Source: Dromiciops gliroides
Lineage: Eukaryota; Chordata; Mammalia; Microbiotheria; Microbiotheriidae
DNA: 64,000 nucleotides
Direction: 5' to 3'
Assembly: GCF_019393635.1 (NCBI RefSeq)
Contig: NC_057861.1
Location: 380,810,815 to 380,874,814 of the forward strand
Positions 34,575 to 45,975 of this stretch are shown here, piece after piece. The first letter of the stretch is position 1; each line of letters begins with the position of its first letter. The notes under the pieces are model-generated. The model was given only the letters and a program-made list of their open reading frames with translations, ran no database searches and was not told the origin of the DNA. Made by a program: the position numbers and the translations under genes.

Positions 34575-34580
34575 GTATAT
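34524..34580. repeat. (TG)n(TA)n microsatellite in the L1 3' UTR
   Basis: About 20 TG units followed by TA units, placed as in the other two L1 3' UTRs of the window. Confidence 0.93.
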
Positions 34581-34750
34581 TTATAAAACCTATATCAGAT
34601 TACCTGCTGTCTAGGGGAGGGGGGAGGGAGGGATGGGAGGGAGAAAAATCTGAAATTGTAAAGCTTGTATAAACAGAGATTGAGAACTATCTTTAAATGT
34701 AATGGAAAAAAAATAAAATACTTTATTAATTTTAAAAAAAGTATACTGTG

Positions 34751-35104
34751 CAGGGATATTTGCATTTGATACATCACTGTTGAACACAAATAAAGCCTTT
34801 GGTGTCCAAAGGTAGGGGTAAATGCTGAAATCTCCTTCAGGTATGGGAGATGCATTCTAAGTAATATGACCTTTCTCACATCCTCCAAATTTTACTCTAT
34901 CTTTAGACGCTTACCTTGCCTATTCAAAATGCTGTCCTTCACATGCATTAAACATTTGTTTCTAAAAATTATCAAATTGAAGACAGAAAAGCCTTTCAGA
35001 AATCAGCTAAGTCTCCTTGAGCCAGGGCCTTCAGATAAAATTCATGAATTCCACATTTCAGATAGTGTTTGATGAATAAAGGCTTAGGCTTTACTGACAG
35101 GTTT
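34751..35104. other. Unique-looking spacer
   Basis: No gene or nameable repeat was seen between the L1 and the MIR-like relic. Confidence 0.45.
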
Positions 35105-35285
35105 GATTCAGGAGAGTTCATAGGACCATAACTTTAAGTCTGGCAGGAATCACAAAGACCATCTAATTGAACCCTTTTATTTTGCTGATGTGTAAACTGA
35201 GGTCTTGAGAGGTTGAAATGATTTGCAAAAGGTCACTTACATATTAAGCAGATGAAACAGGATTTGAACCTATGCTCTCAGACTC
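35105..35285 (-). repeat. MIR/MIR3-like relic
   Basis: The wording 'ACCATCTAATTGAACCC ... AAACTGAGGTCTTGAGAGG ... CAAAAGGTCAC ... GGATTTGAACC' is MIR3-type, antisense. Confidence 0.6.
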
Positions 35286-36801
35286 ACAAATTCTTTCTCT
35301 TGGGGGTGGAGCCAAGATAGCAGAAGAAAGGCTGTCACTTTCCCAGCTCCTGAAAACCTATCCATATACTTCCAAAAATAATGTGATATGACACTCTTGG
35401 AAAACAGCATAAGCCACATAAGAACAGAGTGATACTCTTTCCCAGCCAAAGACAGAGCAGGCAGCACCCCCAACCAAAGCCTCAGAAACTTTACCTTCTT
35501 TTTCTGAAGCTCTGTTCACGGACTGGTGAGGGGGTCCAGTGGTTGTGGTAAATACCTGTGGTCTCTCCTGGAACTGGAGCAGGGAGCCCACATTCTGAAC
35601 CAGCAAGCAAAGTTGAAGACAGCCACCCATTGGGGGAGGGGCATAAGCACGCCAAGATTCGGACCATAGAGAATCAGATTTCAATCAGAATTCTGTTTCC
35701 TGGTCAAAGAGAAAGCAGGGTGTGGTTACTTACAGGCCAGGCAGGCTGAGAAAAAGCCCAGTCACCCCTTGGGCCAAGCTGTAGCTCAGAACAGTGTGTC
35801 CTGGAAGCAATGCTACACTTGAAGAAGGAGTTAAAAGACAAGAAATAGGGCATCAAAATGAGTAAGCAAAAAAACAAAACAAACAAACAAACAAGCAAAA
35901 AAAGACAGGAGACCATCAAAAGCTGCTTTGGGGGCAAGCTAGACCAGAATACAACATCAGAAGAAGATAATAATAAAGTTAAAGCTTCTGCATCCAAAGC
36001 TTCCAAAAAGTAATATGAATTGTTCTCAGGCCTTGGCAGTGCTCAAAAGGGACTTTGGAGAGAAAGTAGGAGATATAGAAGGAAGATTTAGAGAGGTGGA
36101 GTAAAGAATGGAAAGAGAAATGAGAGTGATAGGAATGTCATGAGAAAAAATTCAATAGTTTGAAAAGGCAAATGGAAAAGGAGATTAAAAAGCTCTCTGA
36201 AGAAAATAATTGTCTAAGAATTAGGATTGAACAAATGAAAGGTAGTGAATTTATGAGAAACCAAGACACAGTAAAGGAAATCCAAATGAATAAAAAATAG
36301 AGGGCAATATAAAATATCTCCTTTGAAAAACAGCTGACCTGGGAAATAGATCCAGGAGAGATAATTTGAAAATTGTTGGACTACCTGAAAACCATGACCA
36401 AAATAAGAGCTTAGACACAATTTTCCAAGAGATTGTTAGGGAAAAATTGCCCTGATATTATAGAAGCATGAGGTCAAATATAAATTGAAAGAATCCACTG
36501 ATCACCTCCAGAAAGAGATCCCAAAAGGAAAACTTCCAGGAATATTATAGCCAAATTCCAGAGATCCCAGATCAAGAAAAATATATTGCAAGAAGCTGGA
36601 AAGAAGGATTTCAAATACTGTGGAGCCACAGTCAGGATAACACAAGATCTAGCAGCTTCTACATTAAAAGGTTGGAAGGCATGGAATATGATATTCTGGA
36701 GGACAAAGGAACTAGGACTCAAACCTAAAATCACCCAGCAAAACTGTGTATAATCTTTCAGGGGGAAAATGGGATTTAAATGAAAAAGAGGACGTTCAGG
36801 A

Positions 36802-36946
36802 TATTTTTTTCTTTTTGTTTTTTGGGTGAGGCAATTGGGGTTAAGTGACTTGCCCAGGGTCACACAGCTAATAAGTGTCAAGTATGAGGCCAGATTTGAA
36901 CTCAGGTACTCCTGACTCCAGGGCCAGTGCTCTATGCTACTCCATC
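36802..36946 (-). mobile_element. SINE in HAL1 copy B ORF1
   Basis: Antisense short SINE with a degenerate head (TCTATGCTACTCCAT). It is flanked by GTTCAGGATAT and CTTTCAGGCAT, a short imperfect duplication. Confidence 0.82.
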
Positions 36947-37207
36947 TTTCAGGCATTTGTGATGAAAAGACTAGAAATTAAAGAGAATTTGACTTTCAAA
37001 TATAAGACCCTAGAGAATCATAAAAAGGTAAAAGTGAAAAAGAAATCATGAGGGACATTAGAATGGTAAACTGTTTACATTCTTACATGAGAAGATAATA
37101 CTTCCAACTCTTAAGATCTTTTTCAGTATTAGGGCAGATGAAAAGAATATACTTAGAGTGCACTGGTGTGAATTGAATATGAGGAATGATATGTGTAAAG
37201 CATGTAT

Positions 37208-37316
37208 CTTTTTTTTTTTTTTGTAGGGCAGGCTGGTGGCTTATGTCTGGGGCTAGAATTGGTCTTGGGGCCTCCTGAGTCCAGGTCTGGTGCTTTGTTC
37301 ACTGTGTCACGTAGCT
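37208..37316 (-). mobile_element. Degenerate SINE remnant built into HAL1 copy B
   Basis: T-run and eroded antisense SINE ending CACTGTGTCACGTAGC, just before ATGATGACATCTT. It is orthologous in position to the remnants in copies A and C. Confidence 0.7.
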
Positions 37317-38211
37317 TGACCATGATGACATCTTCAAAATACAGTTAAGGGTTAAGAGGAATGCACTGGAAGAAAGGGAAAGGGAAAGGTGGAAGGGTGA
37401 AAAGTAACTCAAATAAAAGAAACCCAAAAAAGCTTATGGAGTGGAGATGAAAATGGGGAAGGAGTGGGGTAGTGAGTGAGTGAGCCTTACTTTCATCAGA
37501 ATTGGATAAAACAGGAAATAACATAAACACTCAAGTGGGTATAGTAATATATTTTTCCCTGAGGGAAAGGGGGAAAAGGGGGGACAGTTGAAAGAGGGAA
37601 GGGCCAATTGCAGGAGGGGGCAGTAAAAAACAAAACACTTTTGAGGAGGGATAGTGTAAAAGAAGGTAAAAATATAGAGTAAATATCAAGGGGAGGGAAT
37701 AGGATAGAGAGTAATACAGTTAGCAATAGTAATTGTGAAAGAAATGATGAGCAGGATGCTATCAGAAGTGTGTATGAAAAATAGAAACCATCAACAGAGT
37801 AAGAACTGATAGTATTTGAATACAGAATGAAGTATAATTTTATTTGTTAGTTCCTCTTGCAAAAGTTATTCTGTTTATTTTCTTTCACAACATGAGTAAT
37901 GTGAAGATGTTTGGCATAATTGCATATGTATGACTTACATTGAATTGCTTGATTCCATAGGGAGGGTTGAGGAAAGAGGGAGGAAGACAATTTAGAATGC
38001 AAAGTTTTTTATAAAAATCAATGTGAAGAAAGGATGAGAAGGTGGATTTCAGAGAACCCTGGAAGGACTTAAATAAATTAATGATGTGTGAGATGAGCCA
38101 AACAAGGAGAATATTGTACACAGTATCAACAACATTATGTGTTGATCATATGTGATCGATTTGACTCTTCTCAGCAATACAACAGTCCAAGATAGCTCTC
38201 AAATATCCCTT

Positions 38212-38369
38212 CATTTTCTTTTCTTTTTCTTTTTTTTTTTTTGATGGGCAATGTGGGTTCAGTGACTTGCCCAGGGTCACACAGCTAGTAAGTGTCAAGT
38301 GTCTGAGGCTGGATTTGAAATCAGGTCCTCCTGAATCCAGGGCCTGTGCTTTATCCACTGTGCCACCTA
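38212..38369 (-). mobile_element. SINE at the L1 5' junction
   Basis: Antisense short SINE truncated at its head (ends CCACCTA instead of the usual CCACCTAGCTGCCCC) and joined to L1 with one or two bases of shared sequence. Confidence 0.88.
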
Positions 38370-39468
38370 AGGAATAGTCTACCTTTCAGATCTTTGGAAA
38401 GGAGAATAGTTTATGACCAAACAAGAGATAGAGAATATATGAAATGCAAAATGGATGATTTTGCTTACATTAAATTAAAAAGTCTTTGTACAAACAGAAG
38501 CAATGCATCCAAAATTAGAAGGGAGGCAAAAAGCTGGGAAACAATTTTCATGGCCAGTACTTCTGATAAAAGCCTCATTTCTAAAATATATAGGGAACTA
38601 AATCAAATTTATAAGAATCCAAGTCATTCCCAAATTGAGAAATGGTCAAAGGATATGAACAGGCAGTTTTCTGATGAAGAAATCAAAGCTATCTATTCCA
38701 TATTAAAAAATGCTCTAAATCACTATTGATTAGAGAGATCCAAATTTAAACAACTCTGAGGTACTACCTGACACCTATTAGATTGGCTAATATGACAAAA
38801 AAGTAAAATAATAAATGTTGGAGAAGCTGTGGAAAAAATTGGAACACTAATGCATTGTTGGTGGGACTGTGAACTGATCCAACCATTTTGGAGAGCAATT
38901 TGGAATTATGCCCAAAGGGCGATAAAGCTGTGCATACTCTTTGACCCAGCAATACCACTTTTGGGTCTTTTTTCCCAAAGAGATCATGGAAAAGGGAAAA
39001 GGACATACATATAAAAAATATTTATAGCTGCTCTTTTTGTGGTGACAAGGAATCGGAAATTGATGGCTGAACAAGTTGTGGTATATGAATGTAATGGAAT
39101 ACTATTGTGCTGTAAGAAATGATGAGCAGGAGTAGTTCAGAGAAACCTGGAAGGACTTGCATGAACTGATGATGAGTGAGATAAGCAAAACCAGGAGAAC
39201 ACCGTACACAGTATCATCAACATTATGTGTTGATAAACGTGATAGACTAGATTCTTCTCAACAATCCAATGGTACAAGAAAGTTCCAGAGGACTCATGAT
39301 GGAAAAGACTCTCCAAATCCAGAAAAAAAAGGAACTGTGGAATATGGATGCTGATTGGACCATACTATTTCTTTTGTTTTTGGTACTGTTGTTTTTCTTT
39401 TTGGAGGTTTTTCCTTTTTGCCCTGATTCTTCTCATATAACATGGTTAATGCAGAAAAATGTTAAATG

Positions 39469-39469
<1 letters not shown>

Positions 39470-39559
<90 letters not shown>
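39470..39559. repeat. (TA)n(CA)n(TA)n microsatellite in the L1 3' UTR
   Basis: Compound dinucleotide repeat at the same 3' UTR position as at 24093 and 34524. Confidence 0.95.
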
Positions 39560-40119
39560 AAACCTATATCAGATTACCTGCTGTGTGGGAGAGGGGGGAG
39601 GGAGGGGAGGGAGGGAGAAAAATTTGAAATTGGAAATCCTATCTAAACAAATGTTGAAAACTTAAATAAATAAATAATAATAAAAAAATAACAAGAACAA
39701 CAACAAAAAATGGTCCAAGATAGTTTCAAAGGACTCATGAGGGAAAATGCTCTCCAGATCCAGAAAAAACAACAACTGTGGAATCCAGATGCAGATTGCA
39801 CCATACTATTTCTACATTTTTATTTTTTTCCTTTTATGAGGTTTTTTCCTTTTGCTCTGATTCTTCTTTCACAGCATTACTAATGTAGAAATATGCTTAA
39901 TGTAATTGTACATATATAACCCATATCAGATTGCTTTCTGTCTTAGGAAGGGGGAGAGAAGAGAGGGAGGGAGAAACATTTGAAACTAGAAATCTTATAT
40001 AAACAAATGTTGAAAACTATCTCTACATGTAACTAGAAAAGAATAAAAGAAAATATTTAAAAAAAGAAGTAAAAAATTCCTTCTCTTTTCATGATGTTTT
40101 AAGGGTGTAGGGAGACTTT

Positions 40120-40300
40120 CATATCATGGAATCATAGACCTAGGGCTATAAAAGACATTAGAGGCCATCTATCCAAACCCAATCATATTACTAATGAGAA
40201 AACTGACCAAAGGAGATTGAATGACTTTCCTGAGGTCACATCAGTATTATCAGAGCAGGCTTTGGACCCAGATCATCTGAGGATATATTCAATTACTTTT
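40120..40300 (-). repeat. MIR3-like relic
   Basis: 'AATCATAGACCTAGGGC ... TTAGAGGCCATCTATCCAA ... GACTTTCCTGAGGTCACAT' matches the MIR3 pattern, antisense. Confidence 0.6.
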
Positions 40301-41281
40301 ATAAACTTCCCCATTCATAACAGACTTAATGAAAAGATTGGATTTGTAGACAGGAAATGAATTTGAATCCTAGTTCTGCTCCTAATTCTGAATGGGGGAG
40401 GGGCATTTGAACTCTATGATATCGTGGCTCCCTTATATCTGTAAATCCATGCTATGTTACTAGGTTATGATGTTCTTAACATTATTTGATGTTTTTAAAG
40501 TCCAATGTACCAGCACTAAATTTGATTTGAAAGGGTCTGTAAAGCCTACTGAAAAGGAAGTTCTATGTTGCTGATGTATTTTGGAAATAGCATGTGACAT
40601 TAAAAGGACTGTCCTTGTTACATGTGTACTCAAGTTGCTTCCTTGTGAATCTTTCCACCAAATCTTTCAGAAGCTCTCTTTTTCTTTTTAAATATTTATT
40701 TGCAACAGTGAAAATAAGCAAAAGAATGTTTAACTTAAAACCCATTGCTTACATTGAAAAAAAAAAGACAACTCTCAGGACCCAATTTTACTGTTATAGA
40801 TCTATTGATTTCTCTAATAGTCTTTCATTCTAGAGTATGAATGGAGTATTTTTTCTGTGAATGCTCCAAGTTCAAGGCTGAACCTAACAGAGCTCTTCAT
40901 AATTTCACATATTGTGGGAAAAGATAAGAGCCTGTGATTATGTGGATAATTGCTGAATGGACTGAAACAAACATACTTACTCTGCTGGAACCTAATGTAA
41001 CACAGTCTTTAGGGTTTATGGCACAATGGTATAATATATGATAGGTTATTGAAGTTTCAAAAACTAATTCCCTTTGAAAGGAGTCTAAGATCAATCTAAC
41101 ACATGCCCAAATCTCTAAATATTAGAGTTAAAGCAAGTTTCAGTTTAATGAAAATTTTACAAGATAGATTAAAGTTCACTAAAATATTTTCGTGTAGTCA
41201 TACTTCATGAAAATAAAAATATATTACCACAGTATTTAGATTTATTTTACAAAAACATAGACAAAGGTGTGAGTGTATGTG

Positions 41282-41284
<3 letters not shown>
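40301..41284. other. AT-rich sequence, no gene seen
   Basis: Short frames only. Nothing recognisable on either strand. Confidence 0.5.

Positions 41285-41362
<78 letters not shown>
41285..41362. repeat. (GA)n microsatellite
   Basis: About 39 uninterrupted GA units, long enough to be length-variable. Confidence 0.97.
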
Positions 41363-41365
<3 letters not shown>

Positions 41366-41664
41366 TTAACTGGTTGCAATATTGCTTTATTGGTAAACAA
41401 GAACAAACTGGGAAGAAGGGTATAACTGCATAAGGAGGATTTATCTCTATCTTTTAATGAAAGAATAAGTACTCCTATGCCTATCTGCCATAACTGCATT
41501 TAAGTGAAACATAAGCTGTGTAAAATTTATCTTGTGGCATGATAACCTTATCATTTATCATGTATCAATCTCTCTCATATCCACCCCTACTTTTCAACTG
41601 CTGCTATAAGCACAATTTTGTAATAGCTAATCTAAACTGGCTTCCCTTTGTAACAAATTATTTT

Positions 41665-41799
41665 TGGGAGCAATGGGGGTTAAGTGACTTGCCCAGAGTC
41701 ACACAGCTAGTAAGTGTCAAGTGTCTGAGGCCGGATTTGAACTCAGGTACTCCTGAATCCAGGGCCAGTGCTTTATCCACTGCGCCACCTAGCTGCCCC
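41665..41799 (-). mobile_element. Short SINE, antisense, nearly tailless
   Basis: Clear core, B box and head in reverse, with almost no T-run. It is flanked by ACAAATTATTTTT and ACAAATTAATTTT. Confidence 0.9.
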
Positions 41800-42369
41800 A
41801 TGACAAATTAATTTTACAATCCCTCCCTAATTGATTCCCTATACCACTCACTACATAAACTGTTACAAAATATTTCTCCATTCCTTGACCCCTTATACTG
41901 CTCCTCACACCACCTCTGGTGAGGACCTCACTTTATACTTCTCAAAAAAAAAAAAAGTCCAGTCACCTATACATACATGTTTTTTTTCATTCTTTTTTCC
42001 ATCATCCAACATTATTCTGATATTTTTCTTCCACTTCTCTCATCCTTCACTCCAATTCCTAATGATGACATGGCCCTTCTCTTAGCCAAGTTGAAGCCTG
42101 CTGCCTTTATGCTTGATCTCTGCCTCTGCTCTAAACAAGGATTTGTACAAACAATCATTTTGTAATTATTTTCAGTGAACATAATTTATTTCTCTCATGT
42201 CAGCAAATGCTCTTATGAAGCATTGGCTGGCTATAGAAGTAGTATTCTTACACACAAAAAGAATATACATATAATTAGATTCTATATGTATCAGAATCAT
42301 CAGAATATGTTTATGCATCATATTATTGTGTGGTAATCAATGCCAACAACAAAATCATTGAGATAAAAC
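41800..42369. other. Unassigned sequence
   Basis: Pyrimidine-rich at 41880-42060. No coding or repeat call can be supported. Confidence 0.45.
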
Positions 42370-42540
42370 AATGAAGGTACAGTTTGAAATACATTGGACT
42401 TCAAGTCAGAAGATGTGGGTTCAAGTCAAGGCCCTTCCATTTCACTGTGTTTAGTGTACTCAATTACTTAACCTCATTAAACCTAATATTTCCTCACCAG
42501 TAAAATGGGGATAATAAAACTTATTTTCACAGCATGTTTC
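42370..42540 (+). repeat. MIR-like relic
   Basis: 'TGGACTTCAAGTCAGAAG ... GGGTTCAAGTC ... TAACCTCATTAAACC ... AAAATGGGGATAATAA' is the MIR pattern, sense. Confidence 0.65.
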
Positions 42541-43399
42541 TGGGACTTAAAGGGAAGTTTTCCAGGAAAACAAGGGATAGAAGTTCTGCAATGCTAAAGG
42601 TAATAGACCAGTTTATCTTCTGAATTTAAAGGATTACACCAAAGGGAAGAACTTCTTCCTTAAGTGAGACATGCAAGGAAGTGAGAGGCAGGGGCAGCAA
42701 TGTATTTGTGCTTTAGGGTCTGCTCAGGAAAGACTAGGGGTAAGGACAATTTCTGGCCCAACTCAGGTGTGATGGTTAATTTCAGAAAAATAAATGCTCA
42801 GATGTTTTCTAGAAAGGGGAAAAGGTCTTCTCAGATGGATTCTCTGCCCCTTACTTTGAGAGATAACAATCTTCTTGGGAATGGGATGTTTCTTGACTGT
42901 GATATTCCAAGTTTAATAATAAGAACTTCTGGTTCTAGGTGTGCTGGATATTTTACCTTTTCATTTCCTTTGAAGGAATACTTTCAGGTCTAGACTCATG
43001 TACATGGAATGGGAGACTGACAAACAGATAGAGAGAAAGAGAGATAGAGAAATAATTTCTCTTTAAAGGTCCACACTGAGTGGAACACTTCTCCTAGATT
43101 ACTGAACAATTTTATCTGGCACAGCTCTGATAGATTCCCCCCGCCCCCTATTCAGCCTTCACAAGGCAGAGAACCAAGGGACATTTTGTCTGTCATGTTA
43201 AAGCAATGAGTCTTTCAGAGATGAGCACATTTCTCCAAATATGGCTGAGATAATTCACTGTCCACTTAATAAGGTTATCTCAATAGGTTCATTCCCATGC
43301 ATGCATTTTGGGGTGCAAGCCCATTATGAACATATAGGTGCTTCCAGACATAGTCATAGGGGAAGTTGCAGAGAAGGGGCAAAAGATGGAAAAAAAAAA
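42541..43399. other. Unique sequence, no gene seen
   Basis: A 97-codon frame at 42700-42993 has no recognisable domain and no supporting context. I do not call it a gene. Confidence 0.45.
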
Positions 43400-43560
43400 C
43401 AGAAGAAAATGAGCATTTATGAAATGTCTTTTATGTTCCAGGCATTATGCTAAGCAATTTACAAATACTATCTCATTTGATCATCACAACAACCCTTTGA
43501 GGTAAGTGCTATTATTCTCCCATTTTACGGTTGAAGAAACAAAGGTTAAGTGACTTAAGA
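43400..43560 (-). repeat. MIR relic
   Basis: 'GCATTATGCTAAGCAATTTAC ... ATCTCATTTGATCATCAC ... CATTTTACGGTTGAAGAAAC' is antisense MIR. Confidence 0.75.
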
Positions 43561-43690
43561 GAGAGAAAAGAGGAAAAATGGAGTTGGGGGTGGGGATAGG
43601 GGAGGGAAAGGGAAAGTAGGAGAGAGCTATATGCTCCAGCTGGTGTTTTGAAAGGAGACTAAGACTAGAAACTCTCTTTCATCCCTCTCT

Positions 43691-43791
43691 TTATATATAT
43701 ACACACATACACACATATGTATATATATATATACATATATGTATATGTATGTATGTATACATATATATGTATATATATACATACATATGTG
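43691..43791. repeat. TA/TG/CA-type simple repeat
   Basis: Mixed TATA, CACA and TATG units in one block. Confidence 0.9.
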
Positions 43792-43829
43792 CAATGAATT
43801 TAAGATTTCTCAATTCTTTAATTTGTTTA

Positions 43830-43975
43830 GGGGGCAGCTAGGTGGCACAGTGTATAAAGCACTGGCCCTGGATTCAAGAGGACCTAAGTTCAAATCCAGT
43901 CTCAGACACTTGACACTTACTAGCTGTGTGACCCTGAGCAAGTCACTTAACTCTCATTGCCCTACAAAAGAAAAA
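43830..43975 (+). mobile_element. Short SINE
   Basis: Complete head (GGGGCAGCTAGGTGGCACAG), B box and core, with an A-rich tail running into GAAAAAAGAGG. Confidence 0.94.
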
Positions 43976-44149
43976 AGAGGAAAATAAAAGAAAAAATAAA
44001 ATTAATAAAAACCAAATATTTTCATAATTCCTCATTTTCAGAGGATCTTGAAAATGATCTTATTCAGTAAAAAGTATGACCAGTCATAGTTGCTTCATTA
44101 ATTTTGTACATTTTTAGTTTTTGAAAAAAGATACCTAAAAGCTAGCTAG

Positions 44150-44181
44150 GTGGTGGTGGTGGTGGTGGTGGTAGTTGTAGT

Positions 44182-44215
<34 letters not shown>

Positions 44216-44246
44216 GCAGTAATAGTAATAGTAGTAGCAGCAGCTG
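44150..44246. repeat. Trinucleotide block (GGT)n(AGT)n(AGC)n
   Basis: Runs of GGT, TAG/AGT, AGC and ACA triplets in series. On the - strand they give Leu/Pro-rich artefact frames, not proteins. Confidence 0.95.
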
Positions 44247-44699
44247 CATAGGAGGTAACAAAAGAAGGAACCAATGGTTTGTGTTTATTTTGAGATAAAA
44301 GTATAGAACCTTATTCTGAGGAATGAATTTTCCTCTTACCCCACAAATGGAGGACACCTAGGCTAAAACCAAGAGAGAAGTTCATGGGTTTAATATTATT
44401 AACTCATAAGCTTTCTGATGGCAAGGAGATCACAACCATAAAGAAATCCTGTTTCACTTTCCCCTAGGTGGGAAGTAATGCTGTTCTGAAAGAAGGAAAA
44501 GGTTCAGGTGAGCTTGGCTGTCTTCCTTGTTATTTTCTCTTCAAGCATTCTCAGTGAAACAAAAGTAAGGATTAGGGAATTTCTTTTGAAAGGTAAACGA
44601 AATAGTTTTGTTAAGAAGAGAAATGTCCACATTCTAAAGGTGAGGACTGCCTACAACTTTAAAACTCCAAGCCCTGACTGATAGCAAAACTACCCCAGT

Positions 44700-44945
44700 T
44701 ATGTGGAGCAGTGGGTAGAAAGCTGGAATTGAATTCAGGGAGATTTGAGTTCCAATAATTCCCCAAACACTTACTTGCATTGTGACTCTAGACAAATCAT
44801 TTAGTTTCCTCATCTGTAAAATGAGGATAATAATAGTACCTACCTCACAGAATTGTCATGAAGATCAAAGGAGAAAAGATGTATAAAGCACTTAGCAAAA
44901 CTTTAGAAACTATACAAATGCGTGTTATTGATATTATCATTCAAA
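44700..44945 (+). repeat. MIR/THER1-like relic
   Basis: 'GTGGAGCAGTGGGTAGAAAG ... TTGAGTTCCAATAATTCC ... TTAGTTTCCTCATCTGTAAAATGAGG' is a full-length old tRNA-SINE of the MIR superfamily. Confidence 0.75.
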
Positions 44946-45349
44946 AACATTAGCAATATTGTCTCTATCTACCTAGATGCTCTCTAAGGTCTCTCCCAGT
45001 TCTAAAACTTATGATTCTACCATTATAATTCTCTTACCTGCATTTGTAAACTAGTCAAAAAATTGTGCACCAGTCAAATAGATTGACTTATCTTCTAAAC
45101 ATGCCTTGTATATTTTGACCTGCATAATTTTGATCCCCAGTCCTGAGATACCCTCTTCACCTTCTGTCCTTCCTTTAACAGTTCTTTCTGCCTATCCACA
45201 TCCCAGCATTCATGAAGATGAAATTTATCTAATTTCTCAAACTATTCCAGGCCAAAGGGAGTCCCTGCCACACATCTTCTTACAAGTCACATGGTAACAA
45301 TCTATGAGATTTCTTTTGATATCTAATGGGACTGTAGTGAACTATAATA

Positions 45350-45540
45350 AGAAGAATATTGTTATAAGGCTTTTTACTTCGTACAGTGCTTTACAAGTAT
45401 TATCTCATTTTATCTTTAAAACAACCCTTGGAATAAGACAAAGATAAAGAATCTGAGGCAGAGGCCAAGTGATTTGCTCAGGGTCACATAGCAAGTAAAT
45501 ATCTTAGGTTGGATTTGAACTCAAATTCTTCCTATAATAG
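45350..45540 (-). repeat. MIR relic
   Basis: 'CAGTGCTTTACAAGTATTATC ... CTCAGGGTCACATAGCAAG ... GGATTTGAACTC', antisense MIR. Confidence 0.7.
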
Positions 45541-45544
45541 TAGT

Positions 45545-45800
45545 GAAAGTAGCTATCATTTATACAGTATGTACAATGTACTAGACAGTGTGCTAAGTGA
45601 CTTATAATTATTATCTCATTCGATCCTCACAATAACCATGATAGCTAGGTGATATTATTATTCTTATTTTATAAATGAGGAAACTGAGGAAAGCAGAGGG
45701 TAAGTGACTTTCCCAGGGTCACACAGCTAGTAAGTGTCAGAGGTCAAATTTGAACTAAGGTCCTTAATGACCCCAGGTCTGTCCTCTCTCCACCGTTTCA
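45545..45800 (-). repeat. MIR relic, well preserved
   Basis: 'TGTGCTAAGTGACTTATAATT ... GAGGAAACTGAGGAAAGC ... CAGGGTCACACAGCTAGTAAGTG', antisense MIR, head to tail with its neighbour. Confidence 0.82.
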
Positions 45801-45834
45801 CCTATTGTTACCTAATTTCATTTACCTAATTTTG

Positions 45835-45975
45835 TACATCTTAATCTCTCCCTCTACTCAAATGTAAACTCTGTGGGAGTAGAGACTCTGTCTTTATTGC
45901 TTCTCTATATCCCTACTTAACACCATACCTAATAAAAAGTGGCTGCACAGTACATATTTTTCTGAGTGAATGATT
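45835..45975 (+). repeat. L2 3' end relic
   Basis: 'AAACTCTGTGGGAGTAGAGACTCTGTC ... CTATATCCCTAC ... AATAAAAAGTGGCTGCACAGTA' follows the L2 3' end pattern. Confidence 0.6.

Larger units (their letters stand above)
28018..34736 (+). mobile_element. Full-length L1, inactive
   Basis: A 6.7-kb element with both ends: the 5' end GGGGCGGACCCAAGATGG and a 3' A-rich tail. A perfect 14-bp target duplication AAAAGTATACTGTG lies at 28004-28017 and 34737-34750, at a TT/AAAA site typical of L1 endonuclease. Parts are the 5' UTR (28018-28583), ORF1 (28584-29709), a purine-rich spacer (to about 30318), ORF2 (to 34265) and the 3' UTR. Frameshifts and stops lie in both ORFs, and a SINE interrupts ORF2. It is the best-preserved reference for the other copies in this window. 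Confidence 0.95.
38204..39702 (+). mobile_element. 5'-truncated L1 with an inverted SINE at its 5' edge (possible chimeric insertion)
   Basis: From left to right: T-rich tail of an inverted SINE (38212-38243), SINE body (to 38369, head missing about 8 bases), then sense L1 from the ORF2 C-terminal third (AGGAATAGTCTACC, 38370) to a complete 3' UTR and A-rich tail (to about 39702). Open L1 pieces lie at 38346-38729 and 38829-39014. GTCCAAGATAG followed by CTCTCAAA or TTTCAAA flanks the pair at about 38185-38203 and 39713-39730. No separate target duplication surrounds the SINE. Confidence 0.7.
35299..40065 (+). mobile_element. HAL1 copy B fused to an L1 3' end; one insertion with target duplication
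   Basis: The 5' end is GGGGGTGGAGCCAAGATAGC. A decayed ORF1 runs from ATG 35858 to TAA 37021-37023, followed by the HAL1-type spacer with a SINE remnant, then a jump at TAATTGTGAAA (37728-37740) to ORF2-end/3' UTR sequence ending near 38030. From there L1 C-terminal/3' UTR sequence continues (38031-38203 and 39703-40065) to an A-rich tail. AAATTCTTTCTCTT (35287-35300) and AAATTCCTTCTCTT (40074-40087) flank the whole, so the HAL1 and the L1 3' end probably arrived as one transcript. A later L1/SINE insertion sits at 38204-39702. Confidence 0.75.

Noticed and set aside
42700-42993. 97-codon frame as a gene
   Set aside because: No domain, no splice or promoter context, and no homologue I can recall; its length is unremarkable for random sequence.
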